20,736 nt of DNA from Citricoccus sp. WCRC_4 (GTDB lineage: Bacteria; Actinomycetota; Actinomycetes; Actinomycetales; Micrococcaceae): positions 1 to 20,736 of the forward strand of contig JAPFFX010000421.1 in assembly GCA_026645375.1 (NCBI GenBank). The letters are read 5' to 3'. The position numbers and the translations under genes are program-made. The notes beneath the pieces are model-generated. The model did not search any database. It was given only the letters and a program-made list of their open reading frames with translations, and had not been told where the DNA came from. Below are positions 7,063 through 15,308 of the stretch, one piece after another; the stretch's first letter is position 1; each line of letters opens with the position of its first letter.

Positions 7063-7380
7063 TCAGCGGCCCATCGGGAAGTCGACCGGCTGGGCCTCGG
7101 CGTCCGAGGTCATCGTCTCCTCCTGCTCGACATAGGACCTGTACATCTCACCCTGGCCGACGTTGATCAGGCCCAGGGCCTCGTAGAGCTTCTTCTCGCA
7201 GGCGTCGACCTCCACCATGAAGTTGTTGTACGCCACGGCACCGGAACCCTTGAAGGTGTGCTTGAGCTGCTCCACGGCGTTCTCGAGGTTCACGACCTCG
7301 GCCAGCAGCTGCTCCCCGGAGTCCCCCGAGTCCTGCATGGACTTGTGGAAGACGTCGATGTCCGTCATGTCGAGCTTCAT
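7063..7380 (-). CDS. WXG100-superfamily type VII secretion substrate
   Basis: The 105-aa helical product has the WXG turn replaced by F43-K44-G45 (HTFKGSGAVAYNNF). After the second helix it carries Y83-V-E-Q-E87, matching the YxxxD/E secretion signal of type VII substrates. The tail ends DFPMGR. It probably dimerises with the 100-aa protein encoded next in the same unit. I chose ATG 7378-7380 (MKLDMTD): GGGGATGA, eight bases upstream, is a fair ribosome binding site. An ATG four codons earlier (7392, 109 aa) directly abuts that site and is the alternative. The genes for the secretion machine are divergent across a 205-bp gap. Confidence 0.88.
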   Translation of the reverse strand: MKLDMTDIDVFHKSMQDSGDSGEQLLAEVVNLENAVEQLKHTFKGSGAVAYNNFMVEVDACEKKLYEALGLINVGQGEMYRSYVEQEETMTSDAEAQPVDFPMGR

Positions 7381-7437
7381 GCGCTGATTCATCCCCTTGG
7401 GTGTCTGGGGACCGGTGGCCCCGTGGCGTGTGGTCCC

Positions 7438-7467
7438 ATCCTCCGAGCCCGGCGCGGGCAGAGTCAA
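7438..7467 (-). promoter_or_regulatory. Candidate promoter of the esx pair
   Basis: On the minus strand TTGACT (7462-7467) is followed after 18 bases by GAGGAT (7438-7443). The -35 is near-consensus and the -10 is weak. Transcription would start about 50 bases before the first esx gene. Confidence 0.45.
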
Positions 7468-7539
7468 CCGACCCCGATGGGGAGAACTACCCATGTCCGG
7501 CCGGTGTGAGGTGTCCGCCCGGGGTCGCGGGGACTGGAA

Positions 7540-7548
7540 TGATAGGCA
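7540..7548 (+). promoter_or_regulatory. Candidate extended -10 of the secretion-machine operon
   Basis: TGATAGGCA combines an upstream TG with a TANNNA-like -10 box (TAGGCA), 37 bases before ATG 7586. It would drive the 96-aa gene, eccD, the ATPase gene, eccC and rarD. No convincing -35 is seen. Confidence 0.35.
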
Positions 7549-7585
7549 GGGTCGGTGACGGGACACGAGAGGGGGATCGCAGCCC

Positions 7586-7876
7586 ATGGCGATGGACTTC
7601 GACGCGCAGCTGATCGAATCGGTGGAGGTGCGCCGGAACCGGCTGGCGTCCGCGTTGCTCTTCGGCGCCAACCCCACGGAGCGGCGCTGGAGGGAACGGA
7701 CCCGGGTCCTCGTCTACGGCGTGGCCGCCGCCGCCCTGGCCTGCGCCCTGTGCGTCGCGATCTCCTTCGTGGTCACGGTCATCACCCATTGGCAGGACGA
7801 ACGTGCCGAGCGAGGGCAGCAACAGAGCCGGCCCCTGCCCGCTGCCCCCTCCTCCCCGCTGTCCGGAAGGTCCTGA
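7586..7876 (+). CDS. Small single-pass membrane protein, EccB N-terminus-like
   Basis: The 96-aa product has an Arg-rich cytoplasmic N-terminal segment (residues 1-40, including VRRNRLASALLFG), one strong transmembrane helix (about 41-66) and a short Pro/Ser-rich outer tail. The order basic segment, RRxxxAxxxG-like turn, single helix resembles the start of EccB, a core subunit of ESX secretion complexes, but the large extracytoplasmic domain of EccB is absent. It is the first gene of the machine operon and ends one base before the eccD start, which supports a role in the membrane complex. The start is ATG 7586, behind GAGAGGGGG. The EccB link is inference from architecture; it could equally be an unrelated accessory membrane protein. 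Confidence 0.75.
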   Translation: MAMDFDAQLIESVEVRRNRLASALLFGANPTERRWRERTRVLVYGVAAAALACALCVAISFVVTVITHWQDERAERGQQQSRPLPAAPSSPLSGRS

Positions 7877-7877
7877 C

Positions 7878-9236
7878 GTGCCCCGTCCCTACACGCGCAT
7901 CTCCCTGTCCGGCGAGCGCCGCAACGCCGACCTGCTGCTGCCCTCGGACACCCCCGTCGGGGCGTTGATGCCCCAGATCCTCGACCTCCTGGACGACCGG
8001 CCCCGGGAGTCCCTCGGCGCGAAGGTCCTGGTGCGGTCCGACGGGGACACCGTGCCCGCCGTGCAGAGCTTCGCGGAGGCCGGGGTGCTCGACGGCGAGC
8101 GCCTCGCGCTGGTCTCGCAGACCGAGGCCCCGCCGGCCCCGATCATCTACGACCTCAACGACACCGTCTCCGACGCCACCGACGCGGTGCGCGGACGCTG
8201 GTCGGACACCTACCGGTTCCTCGTCTGCGGGACGCTCGCCGCCCTCGGGGCCTGGCTGGCCGTCGTCGGACTGCTGGACCGCTTCCTGGCCGAGGACGCC
8301 TGGACCGGGTGGGCCTGCTCCGGCATGGCCGCCGTGCTGCTCGTCACCGGTGCGTCCCTGGCCGCCCCGGGGCGGATGCGGGCGGTCGCCGGAACCCTGG
8401 TCGGCACCGGGGCGCTGTTCGCGGCCACCGGGCTGACGCGCCTGGAACTGGACACCCCCTGGCTGGCGGTGGGCCTGGGTACGCTGGCCGCGCTCGTGCT
8501 CGGATTCCTCGGGTTCGTGGTCAGCCGCCCGCTGTCCATGTTCATCGCCGCCGCCGTGGCCGGGGGGCTCACCCTGACCTGGGCGGTGTCCCCCGCGATC
8601 GCCGCCTGGGCCGTCGGCGGCAGGGACGCCGAGGTGACCGTCGGCGCGGCGGGCATCGCCGGGGTCGTCACGCTGCTGGTGCTGGGCCTGCTGCCGAAGA
8701 TCGCCCTGGGCGCCTCCGGGCTGGGCGGGCTGGACGACAGCCAGGCCGGCGGCCGGCCGGTGCTGCGCACGGACGCCCGGCGGGCCATCGACTCGGCCCA
8801 CGGCGGATTGATCGCCAGCGCCATCGTGTGCGCGGTGTCCATGGCACTGGCCGTGTGGCTGGTGGGCACCGACACCCGCATGCACGCCTTCTCGCTGCCG
8901 CTGCTGGCGTGCCTGGCCCTGGCCGTCGGCCTGCGGGCGCGCTCCTTCCCGCTGGCGGCCCAGCGCATCCCGCTGTACCTGGCCGCCGCGACCGGAGCGC
9001 TGGCCCTGGTCCGGCTGGCCATCGACGTCCTGCCCGGGGCCGACGCAGTGTTCCTGCTGGTCCTGCTCGTCCTGGCACTGCTGACCGGTTCCGGCCTCTC
9101 GGTGACCCTCCCGGAGCACTCACGGGCCCGGATGCGCCGCACCGGGGACACCCTCGAGGGCCTGGCCCTGTTCGCCGTCATCCCGTTGCTCATCGGCTAC
9201 TTCGGGATCTACGCCTCGCTGTTGGAGACCTTCTGA
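7878..9236 (+). CDS. eccD: Type VII secretion integral membrane protein EccD
   Basis: EccD forms the membrane vestibule of ESX/type VII secretion complexes. The 452-aa product begins with a ubiquitin-like YukD-type domain (about residues 1-80: PYTRISLSGERRNADLLLPSD onward). It is followed by about eleven hydrophobic helices from about residue 110 to the C-terminus, the layout expected of EccD. The start is GTG 7878, seven bases after GGAAGG (7865-7870); an upstream in-frame ATG at 7803 would run through the preceding gene. The stop TGA overlaps the next ATG by one base, so translation of the ATPase gene is probably coupled. EccD normally occurs as two copies around each EccB-EccC-EccE protomer, yet full EccB and EccE are not encoded here. 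Confidence 0.92.
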   Translation: MPRPYTRISLSGERRNADLLLPSDTPVGALMPQILDLLDDRPRESLGAKVLVRSDGDTVPAVQSFAEAGVLDGERLALVSQTEAPPAPIIYDLNDTVSDATDAVRGRWSDTYRFLVCGTLAALGAWLAVVGLLDRFLAEDAWTGWACSGMAAVLLVTGASLAAPGRMRAVAGTLVGTGALFAATGLTRLELDTPWLAVGLGTLAALVLGFLGFVVSRPLSMFIAAAVAGGLTLTWAVSPAIAAWAVGGRDAEVTVGAAGIAGVVTLLVLGLLPKIALGASGLGGLDDSQAGGRPVLRTDARRAIDSAHGGLIASAIVCAVSMALAVWLVGTDTRMHAFSLPLLACLALAVGLRARSFPLAAQRIPLYLAAATGALALVRLAIDVLPGADAVFLLVLLVLALLTGSGLSVTLPEHSRARMRRTGDTLEGLALFAVIPLLIGYFGIYASLLETF

Positions 9237-10309
9237 TGACCCGTCTGACCGATCCCTGGACCGATGCCGGCCCCCTCCCGGACCGACCCCTCCCCGGTTC
9301 CGCAGACACCAGATGGTCCACCCCGGCGGACCTGCGGTCCGACGTGGCCCGCGCCCAGGACGACCCGCTGACCGGTTTCGAGCCGGTCGCCGACCGGGTG
9401 GCCCGCCGGTACGCACGCCGGCCCGCCCTGTCCCTGTGGACCCGCTCGGCCCGCGCGCTGGGCAACCTCTTCCGGCACGACCCGACGCCGGAGCGGATGG
9501 CCGCCCACGCCCGGGCGATCCAGGCGCCGGTCATCACCGGGCGCCGGATCGCGGTGGTGTCCCTGCGCGGCGGCGCCGGCAAGACCACCGTGAGCGCCAT
9601 GATGGCCCGGACCTTCGCGGCACTGCGCCCCGAGCCGGTGGCCGCCGTGGACCTGGATCCCGCGCTGGGCTCCCTCGGGCTACGACTGGGCAGCATGACC
9701 CTGTCCGCACCCGCCCCCGGTGCGGACCAGCTCGCGGCCGGGCTGTCCACGATGACCTCCACCACCCTCGAGGAGGTGACCTCCCGGATGGCGGTGTCCG
9801 GGGAGGACCTGTTCCACACCGGACCCCGGGTGGCCGGCCGCCCGCTGGGCGACGCCGCGGCCACCACGCTGTTCTCCGGCCTCTCCCGGTACTTCCCCGT
9901 GACGGTGCTGGACTGCCCCACCGGGCCGGAGTCCCCGGACGCGGCCGCCACGCTGGCCCGCAGCCACGCCGCCGTGCTCGTGGCGCCGGCCACCCCCGCG
10001 GGCATCGACGAGGCCGCCGGCTACCTGCGGCACTGGAGGCAGGACCCGTTCCTGTCCTCGGTGCCGGTGGCGGCCGCCGTGGTCGCCACCGATGCGGCCG
10101 GGGTCCTGGACCCGCTCGCCCAGGCCGCGGCCCTGAGCCGCGTGGGCGTGCCGTCCGTGGCCCTGCGCCACGACCGGCACCTGGCCACCGGGGTCGGGGT
10201 GTCCCTGCCGCTGACGCGGCCGGAGAACCGGATGGCCGCGGCCGAGCTGTCCGGCCGTGTCCTGGCCCTGGCGAACGACGCCCACGCGGCGCGGGGAGGG
10301 CACCGGTGA
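9236..10309 (+). CDS. EspI-like MinD/ParA-family ATPase of the type VII locus
   Basis: The 357-aa product has a disordered, charged N-terminal region (about 1-60), then a segment WTRSARALGNLFRHDPTP leading into a P-loop NTPase domain. The deviant Walker A is SLRGGAGKTT with K116, followed by AAVDLDPALGSL and TVLDCPTGPES. A similar arrangement (a basic Trp/Arg-rich linker, then a MinD-like domain) is found in EspI of mycobacterial ESX-1, which, as I recall, regulates secretion according to ATP level. ATG 9236 overlaps the eccD stop. Its own stop overlaps the eccC GTG in GTGA (10306-10309). The ATPase fold is clear; the EspI-like role is inferred from position and architecture. Confidence 0.88.
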   Translation: MTRLTDPWTDAGPLPDRPLPGSADTRWSTPADLRSDVARAQDDPLTGFEPVADRVARRYARRPALSLWTRSARALGNLFRHDPTPERMAAHARAIQAPVITGRRIAVVSLRGGAGKTTVSAMMARTFAALRPEPVAAVDLDPALGSLGLRLGSMTLSAPAPGADQLAAGLSTMTSTTLEEVTSRMAVSGEDLFHTGPRVAGRPLGDAAATTLFSGLSRYFPVTVLDCPTGPESPDAAATLARSHAAVLVAPATPAGIDEAAGYLRHWRQDPFLSSVPVAAAVVATDAAGVLDPLAQAAALSRVGVPSVALRHDRHLATGVGVSLPLTRPENRMAAAELSGRVLALANDAHAARGGHR

Positions 10310-13300
10310 GCCAGAAGGTCGTCCACCGCCCGGCGCGGACCTCCCCGCCGGCACGCCGGTTCCGGCCGTTCTCGATCGAGGGCCCCCAGCCCGTGGACCC
10401 GGCGGCCGCCGAGGCCGGGGGCGGCAACATCATGACGATCCTGCCGATGCTCGCCGCCGGCGGTTCGATGATGGTGATGATGACGTTCCGGCAGAGCCCG
10501 TTCGCCGCGGTGGGTGCCATCGCCATGATGGTCTCGGTGGTGGTGGGCGTGGCCATGTTCATCTCCAACCGGGGCAAGGCCACCCGGCAGCGCACCATCC
10601 TGCGGGACACCTACACCCGGTACCTGGAGCGGACCCGCGTGAGGCTGCGGGACGAGGAGATCGAGGCGCAGCAGGCCGCCCGGGCCGCCAGCCCGCCGCC
10701 GGCCGCCCTGTTCGACATCGTCCGGGACCCGGCCCGGCTGTGGGAACGGCGCCGGTACCACGAGGACTTCCTGCGCTGCCGCATCGGTTCCGGGCACCTG
10801 CCCACCCGGGACATCGGCGTGACCCTGCTGGAGACCGCCACGGCCGTCCAGGACGAGTTCATGGTGCGCGAGGCCGAGGTGCTCCAGCGCCGCTTCGAGT
10901 CCGCCCCGGACATGCCGGTCACCGTGCCGCTGGACTCCACCGGGAACATCTCCGTGGTGGGCACGCGCGAGTTCGTCCTGCAGGTGACCCGGTCCCTGCT
11001 GACCGGTGCCGCGGCCCTGCAGTCCCCCGAGGACCTGCGGATCGCGGTCATCACGCCCCGCCACCGGCGCCCGGACTGGGACTGGCTGGACCTGCTCCCC
11101 CACCTGGACGACACCTCCGCCCAGCACTTCACCGGCCCCGTCAAGCTCATCGCCCCGGACGCGGGCTCCCTGCTGGAACTGCTCGACGCCGACCTGCAGT
11201 ACCGCTCCAGGGCCGCCGGGGAGAACACCCGGTTCGGCACCGAGCTCACCTCCGGCCCGCCCACCCTGTCCCGGCTCGTGGTGGTGGTCGACGGCTACGG
11301 TGCAGACGCCCAGGACCTGGACCTCGGCGACTCCCGCCTCAGCCTCCAGGCCCGTGGCATCACCGTCCTGCACCTGTGCGCCGACCGGCTGCAGGAACCC
11401 TCCGAGGTCGCCCTGCGCCTCTCCGGCCAGGGCCCGCGCCCGGACGGCCGGACCGGCTTCCTGCTGGAGGACCGGACCCGGGACCAGGGCCACCCCGAGC
11501 GCACCGAGGGCGGGCTGGACCCGCTGGACGAGCACACCGCGGCCGGGATCGTCGCCGAGCTGGCCCCCCTGCGGCTCTCCCTGGACTCCCTCGAGCACAC
11601 CGGGGCCGAGGCGGCCGCCTCGCGGTCCTTCCTGCAGATGCTGGAGCTCTCCCCGCAGCTGGACCGGGCCGACGTCGAGCGTCTGTGGCAGCCGCGTCCG
11701 CACGCGGACTTCCTGCGCGTGCCCCTGGGGCCGGACGAGAAGGGCAAGCCGGTGCTGCTGGACCTGAAGGAGGCCGCGCAGCTGGGCATGGGCCCACACG
11801 GGCTCTGCGTGGGCGCCACCGGCTCCGGCAAGTCCGAGATGCTGCGCTCGCTGGTCTTCGGCCTGCTGGCCACCCACTCCCCCGACGTGCTGGCCATGGT
11901 GCTGGTCGACTTCAAGGGCGGCGCCACCTTCGCCCCGTTCGAGGGTGCCCCGCAGGTCACCGGCATCATCACCAACCTCTCGGACGACCTCACGCTGATC
12001 GAGCGCGTGTACGCCTCCCTGAACGGGGAGATCCTGCGCCGGCAGGAGGTGCTGAAGTCCGCGGGGAACATCGCCAACATCACCGACTACCAGATCCACC
12101 GCGAGGAGGAACTGGCCAAGGGCGGGCAGGGCAGGCCCCTGCCGCCGCTCCCCCACCTGGTCGTCATCATCGACGAGTTCGGCGAACTGCTCACGGCCCG
12201 CCCGGACTTCATCGACCTGTTCCTGTCCATCGGACGCATCGGCCGGTCGATCGGGGTGCACCTGCTGCTGAGCTCCCAGCGCATCGAGGCCGGCAAGCTG
12301 CGCGGGCTGGAGACCTACCTGTCCTACCGGATCGGGCTGCGCACCCTCTCGGAGTCCGAGTCCCGCACGGTGCTGGACACCCCGGACGCCTTCCACCTTC
12401 CCCCGCTGCCCGGCTACGGCTACCTCAAGGTGGACACCACCGTGTACTCGCGGTTCAAGGCCGGGTACGTCTCCGGCCCGATGGAGGACGAGGTGTTCGA
12501 GGACGAGGCCGAGGCCCTCGACCCGGCGGACGAGATCCCGCCCGTGCTGCGGGCCACGGACTACGCCCTCGTGCTCGAGGAGGCCCGGACCGCCGCGGGT
12601 GCCGGCGGGGCCACACCCGTGAAACCCTCGACGACGGACGGCCCGGCCCGCCGCACCACCGGCCCCACGGTGATGTCCACCATGATGGACACCCTGCGCA
12701 CCTTCCCCCGTTCGGTGCAGCCGATCTGGTTGCCGCCGCTGCCGTCGGCCATCACCCTGGACCAGGCCGTGGGCGAGCCGAGGAACACCGGTGACGGGCT
12801 GCGGCTGCCCGCCGGCGGTGACCTCACCGTGCCCATCGGACTGCTCGACGACCCCGCCCGCCAGTGGCAGGGGCTGTGGGAGATCGACTTCACCGTCGGC
12901 TCCGGCAACCTGCTGGTGCACGGCGGGCCCCAGTCCGGCACGTCGACCACGCTGCGCACCCTGGTCGGCTCGCTGGCGCTGACCCACTCCCCGCAGCAGG
13001 TCGGCATCTACTGCATCGACCTGCTCGGGGCGGGGATGCTGCCCCTGCAGCAGCTGCCGCACGTGGGCGGGGTGGCCATCCGCACCAACCGGGAGGTCAT
13101 CGCCCGCACGGTGGACGAGGTGGCCGGCATGCTCGCCCACCGCGAGCGCGTCTTCGAGCAGTACGCCATCGACTCGCTGCCGACCATGCGCAGGATGCAC
13201 GCCGAGGGCCGCCTGCCCGAGCTGCCCAGCGCGGACATCTTCCTGGTGATCGACGGCCACGGCCAGTTCGCCGAGGAGTTCGAGGAGCTCGTGCCCAAGG

Positions 13301-14370
13301 TCACCGCGATCATCACCCGGGGTGGCGGTTACGGCATCCACGTGGTCACCACGGTGAGCCGGAACAACGAGGTCCGCTCCACCCACCAGTCCTTCTTCAC
13401 GCACCGGCTGGAACTGCGCCTGACCGATGCCGGTGAGTCCACGATCGACCGCAAGCTCGCGGACAACGTCCACCCGGAGGCCCCCGGACGCGCCCTGACC
13501 CCGGCCGGGCTGCAGGCCCACGTGGCCCTGCCGCGGATCGACGGCCAGGCCGAGCCCGGCTCCGTCACCGACGGGCTGAAGGACCTGGTCAACCAGGTCG
13601 GGTCCTTCACCACCGGATCGGCCATGAAGGTCCGGGTGCTGCCGGGCGTCGTCGACGCCTCGACGTGCCCCACGCCCGAACGGCAGGGCCTCTTCCCGCT
13701 GGGACTGCGCGAACTGGACCTGGGCACCGAGTGCCTCGACCTGGAGCACAAGGACCGCAACCTCATCGTCATGGGCGACGAGGAGACGGGCAAGACGAAC
13801 CTGCTGCGCAACGTCATCCGACGCTTCACCGCCACCCACACCGACGAGGAGCTGTTCTTCGTGGTCTGGGACCCGCGGCGGGTGCTCGGCGACGAGGTAC
13901 CCGAGGACTACCTGGGCGGTTACGCCACCAACGCGGCCGTGGGCGCCCAGCTGACCAACGCCGTGCTGCAGGAGATCAGGAAGCGCCAGGATCCCGGCCA
14001 GGACCAGTCGGTCCCCCAGCGCAGTGCCCGCATGGTCGCCCTGATCGACGACTACGACATCCTGACCGTCGGCGGTGGCCAGTCCCCGCTGGCACCACTG
14101 GTCCCCTTCATCCCGATGGCCGCCGACCTGAGGATGAACTACGTGCTGACCCGGCGCGTGCGGGGGTCCTCCCGCGGCATGTACGAGACCTTCTTCTCCA
14201 CCCTGCGGGACAACGGCACCTCCGCGCTGATCCTGTCCGGGGACAAGGGAGAGGGCAGCCTGGTCAACGGCGTCAAGGCACGCAGGCTGCCGCCGGGGCG
14301 CGGCCAGCTGCTCGTCACCGGGCGGCCCGTGATGACCGTCCAGACCTTCTACGACGGCGCCTCGCAGTGA
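10306..14370 (+). CDS. eccC: Type VII secretion motor ATPase EccC (fused EccCa-EccCb)
   Basis: FtsK/SpoIIIE-type motor that recognises WXG100 substrates and powers export. The 1354-aa product has two N-terminal transmembrane helices (about 41-60 and 66-86), a linker domain, and three ATPase domains. Domain 1: Walker A GATGSGKS (503-510, K509) and Walker B VVIIDEF (D623, E624). Domain 2: GGPQSGTST (873-881), where T879 replaces the Walker lysine, with FLVIDGHG as Walker B. Domain 3: GDEETGKT (1157-1164, K1163) and ALIDDYD (D1248, D1249). GTG 10306 is coupled to the preceding gene behind GGGAGG. It is one polypeptide, not split as in M. tuberculosis ESX-1. The stop overlaps the rarD start. Confidence 0.95.
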   Translation: MSQKVVHRPARTSPPARRFRPFSIEGPQPVDPAAAEAGGGNIMTILPMLAAGGSMMVMMTFRQSPFAAVGAIAMMVSVVVGVAMFISNRGKATRQRTILRDTYTRYLERTRVRLRDEEIEAQQAARAASPPPAALFDIVRDPARLWERRRYHEDFLRCRIGSGHLPTRDIGVTLLETATAVQDEFMVREAEVLQRRFESAPDMPVTVPLDSTGNISVVGTREFVLQVTRSLLTGAAALQSPEDLRIAVITPRHRRPDWDWLDLLPHLDDTSAQHFTGPVKLIAPDAGSLLELLDADLQYRSRAAGENTRFGTELTSGPPTLSRLVVVVDGYGADAQDLDLGDSRLSLQARGITVLHLCADRLQEPSEVALRLSGQGPRPDGRTGFLLEDRTRDQGHPERTEGGLDPLDEHTAAGIVAELAPLRLSLDSLEHTGAEAAASRSFLQMLELSPQLDRADVERLWQPRPHADFLRVPLGPDEKGKPVLLDLKEAAQLGMGPHGLCVGATGSGKSEMLRSLVFGLLATHSPDVLAMVLVDFKGGATFAPFEGAPQVTGIITNLSDDLTLIERVYASLNGEILRRQEVLKSAGNIANITDYQIHREEELAKGGQGRPLPPLPHLVVIIDEFGELLTARPDFIDLFLSIGRIGRSIGVHLLLSSQRIEAGKLRGLETYLSYRIGLRTLSESESRTVLDTPDAFHLPPLPGYGYLKVDTTVYSRFKAGYVSGPMEDEVFEDEAEALDPADEIPPVLRATDYALVLEEARTAAGAGGATPVKPSTTDGPARRTTGPTVMSTMMDTLRTFPRSVQPIWLPPLPSAITLDQAVGEPRNTGDGLRLPAGGDLTVPIGLLDDPARQWQGLWEIDFTVGSGNLLVHGGPQSGTSTTLRTLVGSLALTHSPQQVGIYCIDLLGAGMLPLQQLPHVGGVAIRTNREVIARTVDEVAGMLAHRERVFEQYAIDSLPTMRRMHAEGRLPELPSADIFLVIDGHGQFAEEFEELVPKVTAIITRGGGYGIHVVTTVSRNNEVRSTHQSFFTHRLELRLTDAGESTIDRKLADNVHPEAPGRALTPAGLQAHVALPRIDGQAEPGSVTDGLKDLVNQVGSFTTGSAMKVRVLPGVVDASTCPTPERQGLFPLGLRELDLGTECLDLEHKDRNLIVMGDEETGKTNLLRNVIRRFTATHTDEELFFVVWDPRRVLGDEVPEDYLGGYATNAAVGAQLTNAVLQEIRKRQDPGQDQSVPQRSARMVALIDDYDILTVGGGQSPLAPLVPFIPMAADLRMNYVLTRRVRGSSRGMYETFFSTLRDNGTSALILSGDKGEGSLVNGVKARRLPPGRGQLLVTGRPVMTVQTFYDGASQ

Positions 14371-15281
14371 CCCCGACCGCCGGCCAGCGTCCCGTCACCC
14401 CGTCAGGCCTGGCCTACGGAGCCGGCGCCTACCTGCTCTGGGGCGGGTTGCCGCTGTACATGGTGGCCACCGCGCCGTCCCCCGCCTGGGAGATCGTCTT
14501 CGCCCGGATCGGCTTCACGCTGCTGACCTGCGCCGTGCTGCTGACGGCCCTGCGGCGCTGGCCCGACGTCGGCCGCCAGCTGGGCAGCGGCCGGCGGGTC
14601 GGGGCCACGGCCCTGGCGGCCGTGCTGATCAGCGCGAACTGGGCCATCTACACCTACGCGGTAGTCTCCGGCCAGACGCTCGAGGCGGCGCTGGGGTACT
14701 TCATCAACCCGCTGGTCTCCGTGTTGGCCGGCGTGGTGATGTTCGGCGAGCGGCTGCGGCGGGCCCAGTGGGTGTCCGTGGGACTGTCCGTGTCCGCCGT
14801 GGTGGTCATGGTGACCGGCCACGGCTCCTTCCCCTGGCTCGCCGTCACCCTGGCGCTGAGCTTCGGCGGCTACGGCATCGTCAAGAGCCGGCTGGCCACC
14901 TCCGTCAGCCCGGTGGCGTCCCTGGCCTCGGAGACCGTCCTGCTCATGCCGGTCTTCGCGGCGGGGATGTGGTGGCTGGCCACCACCGGCCAGCTGACGA
15001 TGCTCTCCCACGGGGCCGGCCACTTCTGGATCCTGGCCGCCTCGGGGCTGGTGACCGCCGTTCCCCTGATCCTCTTCGGCGCGGCCGCGTCCCGGCTGCC
15101 GCTGAGCCTGCTGGGACTGCTGCAGTACCTCAACCCGGTCATCCAGTTCCTCATCGGCCTGCTGGTCTTCGGCGAGTCGATGAGCGCCGGGCGCTGGGCC
15201 GGGTTCATCCTCATCTGGTGCGCGCTGCTGGTGCTCAGCTGGGACTCGCTGCGGGCCGCGCGGCGGCAACCGCGGGGATGA
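14367..15281 (+). CDS. rarD: EamA-family transporter RarD
   Basis: The 304-aa membrane protein has about ten hydrophobic helices in two repeated halves, the drug/metabolite transporter (EamA) layout. RarD-type features include YLLWGGLPLY near the N-terminus, EIVFARI, SANWAIYTYAV, ALGYFINPLVSVL and LLQYLNPVIQFLIG. E. coli RarD is called chloramphenicol-sensitive protein, but the true substrate of the family is poorly defined. GTG 14367 overlaps the eccC stop in GTGA (14367-14370), with no strong ribosome binding site of its own, so its translation probably depends on eccC. It converges on gabT with 27 bases between the stops. Why a metabolite transporter is coupled to a secretion motor is not evident. 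Confidence 0.9.
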   Translation: MTPTAGQRPVTPSGLAYGAGAYLLWGGLPLYMVATAPSPAWEIVFARIGFTLLTCAVLLTALRRWPDVGRQLGSGRRVGATALAAVLISANWAIYTYAVVSGQTLEAALGYFINPLVSVLAGVVMFGERLRRAQWVSVGLSVSAVVVMVTGHGSFPWLAVTLALSFGGYGIVKSRLATSVSPVASLASETVLLMPVFAAGMWWLATTGQLTMLSHGAGHFWILAASGLVTAVPLILFGAAASRLPLSLLGLLQYLNPVIQFLIGLLVFGESMSAGRWAGFILIWCALLVLSWDSLRAARRQPRG

Positions 15282-15308
15282 TCCCGGGCCCGGGCAGCCC
15301 GCCGGGGT

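Noticed and set aside
10021..13839. A 1272-codon open frame on the minus strand opposite eccC
   Set aside because: It is the antisense shadow of eccC in high-GC DNA. Its composition (Gly, Ala, Val, Gln, His, Asp runs) has no domain logic, whereas the plus strand encodes clear ATPase motifs.
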